From Micrococcaceae bacterium Sec5.7 (GTDB taxonomy: Bacteria > Actinomycetota > Actinomycetes > Actinomycetales > Micrococcaceae): a stretch of 64,000 nt of DNA. The stretch covers positions 1,736,001 to 1,800,000 of the forward strand of contig CP144169.1 in the NCBI GenBank assembly GCA_039636785.1. Direction: 5' to 3'. Numbering within the stretch: the first letter of the stretch is position 1; every line of letters begins with the position of its first letter. Below the pieces are notes generated by a model. It was given only the letters and a program-made list of their open reading frames with translations, made no database searches and had not been told where the DNA came from. Made by a program: the position numbers and the translations under genes. Below are positions 26,625 to 35,153 of this stretch, in pieces.

Positions 26625-27389
26625 ATGGGACGCTCGATGGCGGCGTCCGACACTTTTGCCGGGCAGCACGATCTTGCAGGCACTCTGACGTTCAGGGCGC
26701 GATTCAGTAGCGCTCCGGCAACTGCGTCCATAGCGGATTGCTGGATGGTCGCATTTGAGAACGTCCTCCCGATCCGGCAAACAGCAGCATTCAAGGGGCA
26801 ACAAAACTTCGCCGGCTTGTGGTGGTGTGCGACGAACCAACGCCATGTCGGGTTCGAATCTTGGTGCGAACGTGATCGCCTGATGTCCTTGGATTTTGAC
26901 CCTGACGTGATTGGTGTCTCATCCCAGCCTTTCAGCATCACTTTGCCTTCATCACTCCCCCAGCATTCCCACGTTCCGGACTACTTCATCCGCCGTCGCG
27001 ACGGGTCCGCCGTCGTGCTTGACGTCCGGCCGGACGCCCTCGTGACACCAGCCGACCAGGACGTTTTCCAGGCAACCAAGGACCTGTGCGACCGCGTCGG
27101 CTGGAGCTACCTCCGACTCGGAGCGCAGCCTCCGGTCCTTCTGGCGAATCTGCGGTGGCTCGCTGGCTACCGTCATCCACGATGTCGGCGCGAAGCCATC
27201 GCGACGTTGCTGACGGACATCCTCTCGAACGGCCCGGCGTCAATACGTGACCTGATGGCCGCGGCCGGCGACCCCGTCACTGTCCTGCCGACGCTGTTCC
27301 ACCTGCTGTGGAACCGCATGTTCAGCACGGACCTGCACCACTGCAGCCTTGGCAAGGAGGCTGTGGTGTCGTTGGAGGCGGCATGGTGA
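26625..27389 (+). CDS. tnsA: TnsA-like transposase endonuclease subunit
   Basis: A 254-residue protein. The TnsA nuclease pattern is present: FESWCERDRLMSLDFDPDV (Glu78), VPDYFIRRRDG (Asp119) and VVLDVRPDALV (Asp133), followed by a C-terminal region like TnsA_C. In Tn7, TnsA cuts the 5' strands so that the transposon leaves by cut-and-paste. The lysine expected after the last acidic residue appears to be Arg, as in related actinobacterial proteins. ATG at 26,625 is chosen; a TTG at 26,595 abuts the end array. It ends inside the 5' end of tnsB. Confidence 0.75.
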   Translation: MGRSMAASDTFAGQHDLAGTLTFRARFSSAPATASIADCWMVAFENVLPIRQTAAFKGQQNFAGLWWCATNQRHVGFESWCERDRLMSLDFDPDVIGVSSQPFSITLPSSLPQHSHVPDYFIRRRDGSAVVLDVRPDALVTPADQDVFQATKDLCDRVGWSYLRLGAQPPVLLANLRWLAGYRHPRCRREAIATLLTDILSNGPASIRDLMAAAGDPVTVLPTLFHLLWNRMFSTDLHHCSLGKEAVVSLEAAW

Positions 27390-27403
27390 CAGGAGGTCAC
27401 GGC

Positions 27404-29488
27404 ATGCTCAAGCTCGGCGACGACGTTGAGTTCCGCGGGCTCAGGTACCAGTTCACGGCCCTTGATGGCGACGTGGCCATGCTCGCCGTCAGCGATGAGC
27501 CACCGGTCACCATCAAATTGGGATCCCTGTTCGCCGATAAGAGCTTCAAAATCATGGGCTCACCACCACGGCGGCGGAGGACCGTGGGACCATCAAAGCT
27601 GTTCGAGTCGCTGCCCAGGGAGGTCCAAAACAGGGCTCGGTGGCTTGAAGGACACGTCACCGAAGTCCTCGATGGCGTCCCCTGCAACGCAGATCCGAAC
27701 CACGTGGCCAAACGAATCTACAGCCCCCAGCTGGCTACTCCCCGGCAGCGAGACCTGGCCAAGATAGCGGAACTCCACGAGCTGGGAGAACACTTCAGCC
27801 TCAGTAAAATTCAGCGCCTGCGCCGCGCCTACGAGCGGCAGGGGTTACTGGGGCTCATCGACCAGCGTCTCATCCGGCGAGACCCCGTAGCAGGCCAGAC
27901 GGACCGGCGCGTCGTTGACGCCCTCGTGAAGGTACTGGAGCACAACACCCACCAATCCACCGGCACCACAGACCGCCTGATGCGCCAGGTTTGCAAGGAA
28001 CTGGACACCGAATATGGTTCCGGGACTGTTTCATTGCCGTCCCGCGCCACGTTTCACCGCTTGGTGGGCCGGCTCGCCGAGGGCCGGCATGCCACCGGCT
28101 CCGCCCGCACCCGTCGCACCCTCGCCCAACAACCGGAGGGACCTTTCGCCGCCGTCTACCCGGTCCGGCCCGGGGAACTGATGCAGATCGACTCCACTCC
28201 CCTGGACATCGCCGTCGAACTCGACGACGGCGTCATCGGCCGGGTCGAGCTGACCGCGATGGTTGACATCGCGACGCGCAGCATCCCGGCGGCGGTTGTC
28301 CGACCCACGACGAAGGCCGTGGATGCTGCCCTGCTGCTCGCTCGCTGCCTGACTCCCGAGATGATGAGGCCCGGGTGGGCCGATGCGGCATCAATGGGGG
28401 CGTCGGCCCTGCCCTACCGGTCGATGAAGTCCATCGACGAACGTCTGGCCGGTGCGGCTGCGAAACCGGTCATCGTTCCGGAGACTATTGTCTGCGACCA
28501 CGGCAAGGCCTATCTGTCCAACACCTTCAAGAGCGCCTGCCGCAGCCTGGGCATCAGCCTGCAGCCAGCCCACCCCGACACCCCCACGGACAAGCCCGTC
28601 ATCGAACGGACCCTGCAGTCCATTGGCACACTCTTCGCCCAATACGTGACCGGCTATCTCGGTTCGTCGGTTGAGCGACGCGGTAAGAACGCCGAGCACC
28701 AGGCGGTGTTCTCCTTGCTGGAGATCCAGGACCTGCTCGATGAATGGATCGTCACCGGCTGGCAAAACCGTCCCCACGACGGGTTGCGGGACCCCTTCAC
28801 CCCCTCCCGGGTGCTGACGCCGAACGAGAAATACGCGGCCCTTCTCGCGGTCAGCGGATACGTCCCGGTCCCGCTCGGCGCGGAGGACTACCTAGAACTG
28901 TTGCCCGCTGAAACGCGGGTTATCAACAGCTACGGGGTCAAGATCCGCCACCGGGTCTACGACACCGCCGATTTGAATCCCTACCGCGGCCAGAAATCCG
29001 GGATGAAAGCACTCAAGGACCTGTGGGAGGTCAGGTACGACCCTTACGATGCCGGTTGCGTCTGGATCCGCAACCACCACGACGGCGGCTGGATCACCGC
29101 CTACTGGCGCCAGCTGCATGCCTCGCCCCAGCCCTTCGGGGACGACATCTGGGACTACGGACGCCAGATCGTCGCACAACGCGGCATCACCAGCCCCTCG
29201 GAGGATGAGATCAGGATCGCCGTGAACAACATCCTCGACAAAGCCTCACCACCGCACAAGCCACGGACGAAGAACCGAAAAGACCAGCGGGCCGCCGCCC
29301 GCAACACTGCCGCGCTGGGCGCCCGACGTCCGCGCCCGCGAACCGATCAGCCAGTGCAGGCAGCGCCCCCGACCCCGGACGCAGTAAGCGGACCATCCAC
29401 GGGCCAAGAAGCGGATACCCCGCAGTTGGCGAAGGTCATTCCGCTGAAGATCTACAACCCCCAGGAAAAGGCCGAGGAATGGTGGTAG
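27404..29488 (+). CDS. tnsB: TnsB/TniA-like DDE transposase
   Basis: A 694-residue Mu/TnsB-type transposase. N-terminal DNA-binding helices come first (SKIQRLRRAYERQGLLGLID), then the rve catalytic core with Asp263 (LMQIDSTPLDI), Asp365 (IVCDHGKAYLS) and Glu401 (DKPVIERTLQSI), then the Mu C-terminal beta-barrel (VKIRHRVYDTADLNPYRGQK). The ATG at 27,404 has an ideal AGGAGG seven bases upstream. An alternative ATG at 27,383 overlaps the tnsA-like stop. It catalyses strand transfer at the element ends. Confidence 0.92.
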   Translation: MLKLGDDVEFRGLRYQFTALDGDVAMLAVSDEPPVTIKLGSLFADKSFKIMGSPPRRRRTVGPSKLFESLPREVQNRARWLEGHVTEVLDGVPCNADPNHVAKRIYSPQLATPRQRDLAKIAELHELGEHFSLSKIQRLRRAYERQGLLGLIDQRLIRRDPVAGQTDRRVVDALVKVLEHNTHQSTGTTDRLMRQVCKELDTEYGSGTVSLPSRATFHRLVGRLAEGRHATGSARTRRTLAQQPEGPFAAVYPVRPGELMQIDSTPLDIAVELDDGVIGRVELTAMVDIATRSIPAAVVRPTTKAVDAALLLARCLTPEMMRPGWADAASMGASALPYRSMKSIDERLAGAAAKPVIVPETIVCDHGKAYLSNTFKSACRSLGISLQPAHPDTPTDKPVIERTLQSIGTLFAQYVTGYLGSSVERRGKNAEHQAVFSLLEIQDLLDEWIVTGWQNRPHDGLRDPFTPSRVLTPNEKYAALLAVSGYVPVPLGAEDYLELLPAETRVINSYGVKIRHRVYDTADLNPYRGQKSGMKALKDLWEVRYDPYDAGCVWIRNHHDGGWITAYWRQLHASPQPFGDDIWDYGRQIVAQRGITSPSEDEIRIAVNNILDKASPPHKPRTKNRKDQRAAARNTAALGARRPRPRTDQPVQAAPPTPDAVSGPSTGQEADTPQLAKVIPLKIYNPQEKAEEWW

Positions 29489-30507
29489 AAACAGCAGAAC
29501 TTCCCAGCGCAAGCCGCGCACCGACCACGACCCTGCAGGGCTGGCGGAGCTTCGTCAGTTCAGTCGCGCCCGAGATGGACCCGCCCGACACTGCGGCACT
29601 GGCGGCTATGACTGCTTCCGAGCGAGAACGCTACGACGAGCAACGCATCAGCTACCACTCCGAACTGGTCATCGTCGAAACCTCAACCGTGCGCTCCATC
29701 ACGAACCAGGGCCGGGTGTTGATGATGCTCAACCAGCGTGAGATCAGCGCCCGCCGCGGCCTGGTGGTCTCAGGTCCCTGGGCATCGGGTAAGACCACGG
29801 CCATCAAGCTACTGGGCAAAACCCACGAACTGCTCATCCGGCGCAAGTACCCCAAGCAAGACCGCATCCCCGTCGTCTACATCACCACCCCGCCGAAAGG
29901 CTCCCCGCGGAAACTGGCCAGCGAATTCGCCAACTTCCTCGGACTGCCCCAACGCCCCCGACAAAACGTCACCGACATCGCCGACGCCGTCTGCCAAGTC
30001 CTCACCAACGCCAAGACAGACCTCGTCATCGTCGACGAGATCCACAACCTGAACCTGGCCACCAGCGCCGGCGAAGACATGTCCGATCACCTCAAATACT
30101 TCACCGAACACATGCCCGCCACCTTCGTCCACGCCGGCATCAACGTCGAAAACTCCGGTCTGTTCACCGGGCTCCGGGGACGGCAGATCTCCGCACGGTC
30201 CGTGCTCAAGACCACCGGCCCGTTCCCGTTCACCGAGGAATGGCAGGCTCTGGTCGCCACCCTCGAAAACGGCCTGCGCCTGCACCACCACGAACCCGGT
30301 ACCCTCACCGCCCAAGCCCAGCATCTGCACTACCGCACCGGAGGCAGCATCAGCAGCCTCTCCCACTTGATCCGCCAGGCCGCGATCATGGCCATCCTGA
30401 CCGGCACCGAGAAGATAGACCGCGGGCTGCTCAACGAGACCAGCATCGACCACGCCGCCGAATCCCTGGCACCCCGACCCGCCACGACCACCCCACCGGC
30501 ACGATGA
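29479..30507 (+). CDS. tnsC: TnsC/TniB-like AAA+ ATPase
   Basis: A 342-residue ATPase with Walker A GPWASGKT at 99-106 and Walker B LVIVDEIHNL at 182-191, with the sensor region SDHLKYFTEHMPATFVHAGI. TnsC/TniB proteins form target-DNA filaments that connect the target selector to the transposase. The ATG overlaps the tnsB stop by ten bases, and the stop overlaps the tniQ ATG (ATGA), so the operon is translationally coupled. Confidence 0.92.
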   Translation: MVVETAELPSASRAPTTTLQGWRSFVSSVAPEMDPPDTAALAAMTASERERYDEQRISYHSELVIVETSTVRSITNQGRVLMMLNQREISARRGLVVSGPWASGKTTAIKLLGKTHELLIRRKYPKQDRIPVVYITTPPKGSPRKLASEFANFLGLPQRPRQNVTDIADAVCQVLTNAKTDLVIVDEIHNLNLATSAGEDMSDHLKYFTEHMPATFVHAGINVENSGLFTGLRGRQISARSVLKTTGPFPFTEEWQALVATLENGLRLHHHEPGTLTAQAQHLHYRTGGSISSLSHLIRQAAIMAILTGTEKIDRGLLNETSIDHAAESLAPRPATTTPPAR

Positions 30508-31385
30508 CACCCCGCGCCAAGATGATCGCGGCCCGGCCGCTGCCACGCCCGATCCGGGTCTACAAAGACGAGACAACTCCCTCCTTCATCCGCCGGCTCG
30601 AAACCGCCAACTCCCTCGAGCCCCGACAGCTCAGAACACTCCTGAAGAGCAGCCGCCGGCCATGGATCGACAGTCTTGCCGCCTGGACGGATTATGACCC
30701 CGCCGTTCTCATCCTCGCGATGCCCCAGCTTGGCCAGCACGACCCCGCCCCTTCACTGCGACGGAAGCTGACCGGTCGCCCCATCCGCACAACCCACACC
30801 GCCGCGTGCCACCGCTGCGCGCTTGCCCGCGGCGCCGGCCGGTACGTCGACGTCTACAGCACCCACGAACACGTCATCTGCCCGCGCCATGGTCTCTGGA
30901 TCGGCGATGGTGTCACTGGTTTTTCTGATCAGTTCTCCATCCACGCCGGCCCGGAGATCACCGCGGCCTGGCACCATCACAAGAATCTCATCACCCGGCA
31001 CGGACGCTCCGGAGTGCGCAAGGCCTTTCACATCGCCAGTGTCATCAACTGGCGCTGGTACGACCAGTTCCAACACTTCACTGCCACCACGGAAATCTAC
31101 GACGAGTTGGCGGCTGACCAGCCAGGGCACTCCAACAGCCAGGCCGTCGTGGCGGCCTCGCTCTACCCCGCCATCGTCGCCCTCACCGCCGCGATCAGCT
31201 CACCGCACTGGGCCGAAATCGCCCACTCACACAGGCCGGACCGGTTCCTGGACCGCATCAGCATTGAAGTCACCGAGGGGTGGTCCCCAAGCGGAGCCCT
31301 CGACCCCCTGCGGCACTGGATGGCCACCGACTGGTTGCCAGGATTTCGTGGGTCAGACGCGATTCGTCCGTCCACCCCTCGATGA
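30504..31385 (+). CDS. tniQ: TniQ/TnsD-like target-selection protein
   Basis: A 293-residue protein. The N-terminal segment RPIRVYKDETTPSFIRRLETAN fits the TniQ opening (P.R..P.E...S...RL), and a zinc-finger signature follows: CHRC at 102-105 and CPRH at 126-129 (HEHVICPRHGLWIG). TniQ proteins choose the target site. It is the last transposition gene, with ATGA overlap to tnsC. At 293 residues it is a short TniQ, closer to Tn5053 TniQ than to Tn7 TnsD. Confidence 0.85.
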   Translation: MTPRAKMIAARPLPRPIRVYKDETTPSFIRRLETANSLEPRQLRTLLKSSRRPWIDSLAAWTDYDPAVLILAMPQLGQHDPAPSLRRKLTGRPIRTTHTAACHRCALARGAGRYVDVYSTHEHVICPRHGLWIGDGVTGFSDQFSIHAGPEITAAWHHHKNLITRHGRSGVRKAFHIASVINWRWYDQFQHFTATTEIYDELAADQPGHSNSQAVVAASLYPAIVALTAAISSPHWAEIAHSHRPDRFLDRISIEVTEGWSPSGALDPLRHWMATDWLPGFRGSDAIRPSTPR

Positions 31386-31497
31386 CCTGCGCCATGAAGA
31401 GGGCGGCTGCGGGAAAGCCGCCGCAGCAGTCAGACAAGACTGACTCGCTTTTGGCTCCTTTCTTCCGCAAGCTGACGGGCGTGACTAGGCTCGGGCC

Positions 31498-31797
31498 ATG
31501 GAAGATGGCAGGCCTCGCAACGCTTGGCTGCGAATGACCGACATGATGGGCTTAACCGAGCCCGGCAAGAAACCTCAGAAACAGAGTCCGCGTGTTCTCC
31601 TGTTCCTGACCGTCCTCTGGTCGTTGTCAACCATTGCGTGGTTGGTTCAAGTTATCCGGGATTATTCAATCGGGGCCACGGATTACTTCAAAGTTGTTCT
31701 CGCGGTCTCGTTTTTCGTTCTGGCCGTCGCCAATTACGTGATGTGGCGGAAGTCGAAGAGTCACCGGGATGAGTCCAGGAATGAGCGGGACTTCTAA
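31498..31797 (+). CDS. Small two-helix membrane protein (sole transposon cargo)
   Basis: A 99-residue protein with two membrane helices (VLLFLTVLWSLSTIAWLVQVI and FKVVLAVSFFVLAVANYVMW) and charged ends. It is the only gene between tniQ and the right end. No family is recognised. It could be passenger cargo or a helper of the transposon. A start at the internal ATG of MTDMMG (31,534) is possible. Confidence 0.6.
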   Translation: MEDGRPRNAWLRMTDMMGLTEPGKKPQKQSPRVLLFLTVLWSLSTIAWLVQVIRDYSIGATDYFKVVLAVSFFVLAVANYVMWRKSKSHRDESRNERDF

Positions 31798-31882
31798 AGT
31801 CCTGCTGCGGGCGAAACCGCAGGTGATTGCATGGCGTGGGCAACGACGGCTGGAGCGAAGTCAACGACAGGATTCGATGATT

Positions 31883-31984
31883 TGGGTCACCTAAAGTGAG
31901 ACAAACCGGAAAACTTGTCTCACTTTAGTTGACCCAACCGCGCATTTCCGGGGCGATGTGGTTCAACTTAATTGAGACGGGACA
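31883..31984 (-). repeat. Right-end transposase-binding array
   Basis: Three 21-bp-type sites: 31,883-31,903 (inverted), 31,916-31,936 (TGTCTCACTTTAGTTGACCC..., same orientation as the left sites) and the terminal one at about 31,959-31,984 ending in GAGACGGGACA. Two sites point inward and one outward, unlike the left end. No gene lies in 31,798-31,882. Confidence 0.78.
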
Positions 31985-32001
31985 CCTATTCCGCTCGGAG
32001 C
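31985..32001 (+). repeat. 17-bp direct repeat abutting transposon, right copy
   Basis: CCTATTCCGCTCGGAGC starts exactly after the right transposon tip, with one mismatch to the left copy at 26,434-26,450. Confidence 0.8.
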
Positions 32002-32002
32002 T

Positions 32003-32421
32003 CCATCGCCCGGACAGGGGAAACCTCCCTTGACCTGCGGAAACGCCCCAGCCAGCGGCACATTCTCACCACCGAATTCAGGTTGGCGGGCTCAGCTTTT
32101 TGGGAATCGATGAATTCATACTTGCTCACTACCGCTGCTCCCGCGCGAAGTAAGCGCTGGTCTTTTTTTCAAAAAGGCAGTCTCCGCCCGCAGCTCTTGA
32201 ACTTCACGCTCGAGCTCCTTCAGCCGCGCCCGTTCCGACACCGGCAGATCCGCCTCCGTGCCGCCGTTGGCCTCGCGGTACTTGACCAGCCAGTTCCGGA
32301 GCGTCTCGGGGCCGACACCATACGCGGTGGCCACGTCCTTGATCGGCCTGGACGTGTTGATCACCTCGCGGCACAACTCGTCCTTGAACTCCTGGGTAAA
32401 TCGCTTGCGTGATGCGGTCAT
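32003..32421 (-). pseudogene. IS3-family remnant (orfA and start of orfB)
   Basis: orfA (32,421 to 32,116) encodes MTASRKRFTQEFKDELCREV and the leucine-rich RLKELEREVQELRAETAFLKK, the IS3 OrfA helix-turn-helix and zipper. The A-rich slippery stretch (TTGAAAAAAAGACC on the minus strand) is the usual programmed -1 frameshift site. orfB begins at GTG 32,129 (SKYEFIDSQKAEPANLNSVV) but loses similarity after about 27 codons, near the Tn7-like transposon end. The catalytic DDE domain is gone, so the element is dead. Confidence 0.8.
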
Positions 32422-32541
32422 GCTTATCTCTACTTTCGGCAGACCCCCATTTCGCATTTCCTCGGGAGTTAGGAAAATTGGTAAGTAAAAACGGTTGAGT
32501 AAAGTACTCCCCCTAGAATACGCTTCACCTCAGGCTCGCCA

Positions 32542-33282
32542 ATGAAGACGAGTCATTACTCATCGGGGGGAAGTTTGAAAGTCAAAGCAGCCTTACTTGC
32601 TGCTGCCATGGTGGCAGCATCGATGTTGTTATCGCCGCCGGCTCAAGCTGCTGTCGGAACGCCATTAAGCGAGGCAGACCTTGCCTTTGTCACGGAATCA
32701 AGCGAAAGACTGGGCATTGCACCGCCAGTCAGGGACCGCTTAATTGCCAACCTGGAGAAGGGAATCGTGCCCCAGTCCATGACGGGTGCTGCTCCAATCA
32801 GCTCCAAGACAAAGAATCAACCGGACAAGATGGTGATCAGGAAGGAGTTTGAGGATGGCTCTGTCTCTCTGACCACCTTCCAGAACGCCACCGAGCACAG
32901 GACCGGACGACCGAAGGATTACGTCACTCCCATGTCCGTGAGTAACTGCGTGGACTACAGTGGCGTAGGCACGTGGGAGTTCAGAAGCTGTGACGTACGA
33001 ACTGACCAGTTCGCGTTCACTATGGCCTTCGAATCTGACGGTCGCCGCGGCTCCAGCTGCTCACCTACCTTTGCAGCCAAGATCTATAACATCTACGGCG
33101 CCTGGTACACCGGTGTCGGATCAGCAAGCACAATCACCCAGCAAGTTCTCCAAGGGACGCAGAGCTGCTCGGGGCCCGCGCGCGCACGCGCGAGCACGAG
33201 CGTGAACATGGGCTGGTACTCCACGACGGCATCGCTGACCTTCTACGCTCAAAACGGCTCACGGTGGGACACCTCGCCATGA
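32542..33282 (+). CDS. Secreted protein of unknown function
   Basis: A 246-residue exported protein. Signal peptide: VKAALLAAAMVAASMLLSPP followed by AQA, a signal peptidase I site. The mature part has a helical N-terminus (SEADLAFVTESSERLGIAPP) and a C-terminal domain with four cysteines (SNCVDY, RSCDVR, SSCSPT, QSCSGP) that could form two disulfides. A TTG at 32,575 with a strong GGGGGGAAG in front is an alternative start and still keeps the signal. No family is recognised. A 45-codon membrane-protein gene follows by 16 bases. Confidence 0.65.
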   Translation: MKTSHYSSGGSLKVKAALLAAAMVAASMLLSPPAQAAVGTPLSEADLAFVTESSERLGIAPPVRDRLIANLEKGIVPQSMTGAAPISSKTKNQPDKMVIRKEFEDGSVSLTTFQNATEHRTGRPKDYVTPMSVSNCVDYSGVGTWEFRSCDVRTDQFAFTMAFESDGRRGSSCSPTFAAKIYNIYGAWYTGVGSASTITQQVLQGTQSCSGPARARASTSVNMGWYSTTASLTFYAQNGSRWDTSP

Positions 33283-33298
33283 TGAGTAGGATGGGGTC

Positions 33299-33436
33299 AT
33301 GCGCGAACTGAACTGGATGACAGTGATTCTTCTCGTTGTCATGGCCATTGCATTCATCAGCACCATAGCTTGGATCGTGGTGACTGTTTTGCGGAAAAGC
33401 CAAAAAAATGGCATGGATTCGAAGCATGACAGCTAG
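33299..33436 (+). CDS. 45-residue single-pass membrane protein
   Basis: MRELNWMTVILLVVMAIAFI opens a single membrane helix that continues to TVLRK and a short polar tail ending in SKHDS. An AGGATGGGG ribosome site precedes the ATG. It lies directly downstream of the secreted-protein gene and before a strong terminator, so the two form a unit. It could be an immunity or tethering partner, which is inference from position only. Confidence 0.5.
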   Translation: MRELNWMTVILLVVMAIAFISTIAWIVVTVLRKSQKNGMDSKHDS

Positions 33437-33483
33437 CTGACGGTTCTCCGTTGCCCTTTTAGTGTGTCGAGTTATTCAAGAAG

Positions 33484-33526
33484 AAGCAGGCCCTCCGAAA
33501 CGATTCGCGGAGGGCCTGCTTTTTTC
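33484..33526 (+). terminator. Intrinsic terminator
   Basis: A perfect stem AAGCAGGCCCTCCG (33,484-33,497) and its complement (33,508-33,521), a 10-base loop and a run of six T. It ends the secreted-protein / small-membrane-protein unit. Confidence 0.92.
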
Positions 33527-33706
33527 TTGAGAAATGCTCCTTCAACTGCTGCAGGTCATTCCGCCCGGACCTTCACGCTGCGAATACCGGAGAACGACTA
33601 TGCACCAGACCCGCGGACATGTCTGACCGGGGCTGTCGCGTCGATGATGCCTTAGAGGACTGTGGGCCCTCACAGCAATTGCCGGACTGCCCCTTTGCGT
33701 TGGTGG

Positions 33707-34303
33707 CTACTCCGGCTGCTTGGTCACGGTCAGGAGCGTGTTGACCCGGTCTTTGAGGTACGCCATTTCTTCGTGCTGTCGGTGCTCGTCGAAGCTGTTG
33801 GTGTCATCGAGGATGTCTTCCATGGCCACCACGCCGTGGTTGGCGGCCTCGACGAGTTCGGTCTGCTCGTCCTCGGAGAGGGTTCGGGTGCGGGGATCGT
33901 GCTCTTTTGCGATGAACGGGTCCGGGGTGTTCACGGCAGCGGCCAGGTCGATGTCGACCATCTTGGTCTGGTGCTTGCGGGTGCCATGGATATTGCCGAC
34001 GCCCTCGGTCCAGCTGTCGTCGCGGTAGCTCAGGTCCTCGACCAGTTCGCGGATGTTCGGTCCGTCCTGGACCATCTCCTCGTACACCCAGTCATCATCC
34101 TCAAGCACGAGCTGGAGCAGCGCGCCGTCTTTGTCAGCGATCGAAATGGGCTCGTACGAGTCATGGCCGTCGCGGTCCTCGGCGATCCGCAGTGTCGTGG
34201 CGCCCGGGTAGCGGGCCTGGATGAGCGCTGCAACGCTGCGGAGGGAGTGGGCGGCCTGGATCTTGTCCACCCGGTCCAATTGTTCCTGGATGAGTATTTG
34301 AAG
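33707..34303 (-). pseudogene. C-terminal part of a gene split by the IS21 element
   Basis: The frame reads LQILIQEQLDRVDKIQAAHS ... GATTLRIAEDRDGHDSYEP ... VEDLSYRDDSWTEGVGNIHG ... KMVDIDLAAAV ... to a stop at 33,707. The upstream codons belong to the IS21 end. The probable N-terminal half is at 36,856-37,042 on the other side of the IS. The protein is acidic and looks like a plasmid or ICE accessory protein. Function is unknown. The opposite-strand frame across this region is a shadow. Confidence 0.65.
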
Positions 34304-34403
34304 CCCTGAGCGCCACCCATTCGTGCGGTTGAGCGCCGGGGATCGTGCCAGAGAGCGCCAGCAGTCGCGTGGCTTGGCGCCGCTGACGCTCTCTGGCACA
34401 GGA

Positions 34404-35153
34404 TTAGGCGCTCACGAGTGCTGCGTGTTCGCGCATGTTGTAGTTGCCGGTCTCGACCCAGATCGTGTTGTGGATGATCCGGTCCATGATCGCGTCCGCA
34501 TGGACGCCGGAGCCGAGCCGCTGGTGCCAGTCCTTCTGCAAATACTGAGTGCAGAACACTGTTGAGGTCTCGCCGTAGCGGCGCTCCATCAGTTCCAGCA
34601 GCATGCCTCGCATCGGTTCCGTGGGTCGGTCCAGGAGCCACTCGTCGATGACCAGCAGCGTGAATGACGCATACTTTCGCAGGAATTTACCGGAACCGCC
34701 GGGCCTGTCTTGCGCGGCGACCCATTCTTCCTCGAGGTCTGGCATACGGACGTAATGTGCGCGGATTCGGTGCTCGCAGGCGCGTTTGGCGACCGCGCAT
34801 CCCAGATACGACTTCCCCGACCCGGTGAACCCCTGCAAGACGACGTTCTGCTGCCTGCCCACGAACGAGCAGGTGCCCAGCTGGGTCAGCAGCTGCCGGT
34901 CAAGACCGCGCTCGTCGAGAAGATCGATGCGGCGCAAATCCGCGTTCGGATAACGCAGTCCTGCCCGCCGGATCAAGCCGGTCACCTTGGAATGCGTAAA
35001 CGACGAATAGGCGTCATCGACGACCAGCCGGACACGATCCTCGAACGGCAAGCTGATACTCAGCCTCTCGTCTTGGGTATCGATGGCCTCCAGCAACTCG
35101 CCCGCGTTCATCTCGCGCAGCTTGCGTTTGGTCTCCGCATCCAGGCGGCTCAT
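34404..35153 (-). CDS. istB: IS21 family helper ATPase IstB
   Basis: A 249-residue AAA+ protein with Walker A GFTGSGKS, Walker B LLVIDEWLL and the box VFCTQYLQKDWHQRLGSGVH. IstB decamers remodel target DNA and activate the IstA transposase. It overlaps the istA stop by 4 bases. It appears intact. Confidence 0.93.
   Translation of the reverse strand: MSRLDAETKRKLREMNAGELLEAIDTQDERLSISLPFEDRVRLVVDDAYSSFTHSKVTGLIRRAGLRYPNADLRRIDLLDERGLDRQLLTQLGTCSFVGRQQNVVLQGFTGSGKSYLGCAVAKRACEHRIRAHYVRMPDLEEEWVAAQDRPGGSGKFLRKYASFTLLVIDEWLLDRPTEPMRGMLLELMERRYGETSTVFCTQYLQKDWHQRLGSGVHADAIMDRIIHNTIWVETGNYNMREHAALVSA

Larger units (their letters stand above)
26451..31984. mobile_element. Compact Tn7/Tn5053-like transposon (tnsA-B-C-tniQ)
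   Basis: The 5,534-bp element starts TGTCCTGTCTCA at 26,451 and ends with the complement of TGTCCCGTCTCA at 31,984 (11 of 12 identical). Both ends carry several copies of a 21-bp motif of the type TGTCTCANNTTAGTTGACSCA. Inside are four overlapping or near-abutting transposition genes (TnsA-, TnsB-, TnsC- and TniQ-like) and one small membrane-protein gene. There is no resolvase, CRISPR array or large cargo. Direct 17-bp repeats abut both ends instead of the usual 5-bp duplication. Confidence 0.85.

Noticed and set aside
33662..34309. 215-residue plus-strand frame
   Set aside because: The minus-strand frame is acidic and matches the remnant at 37,116-37,280; the plus frame has no such support.
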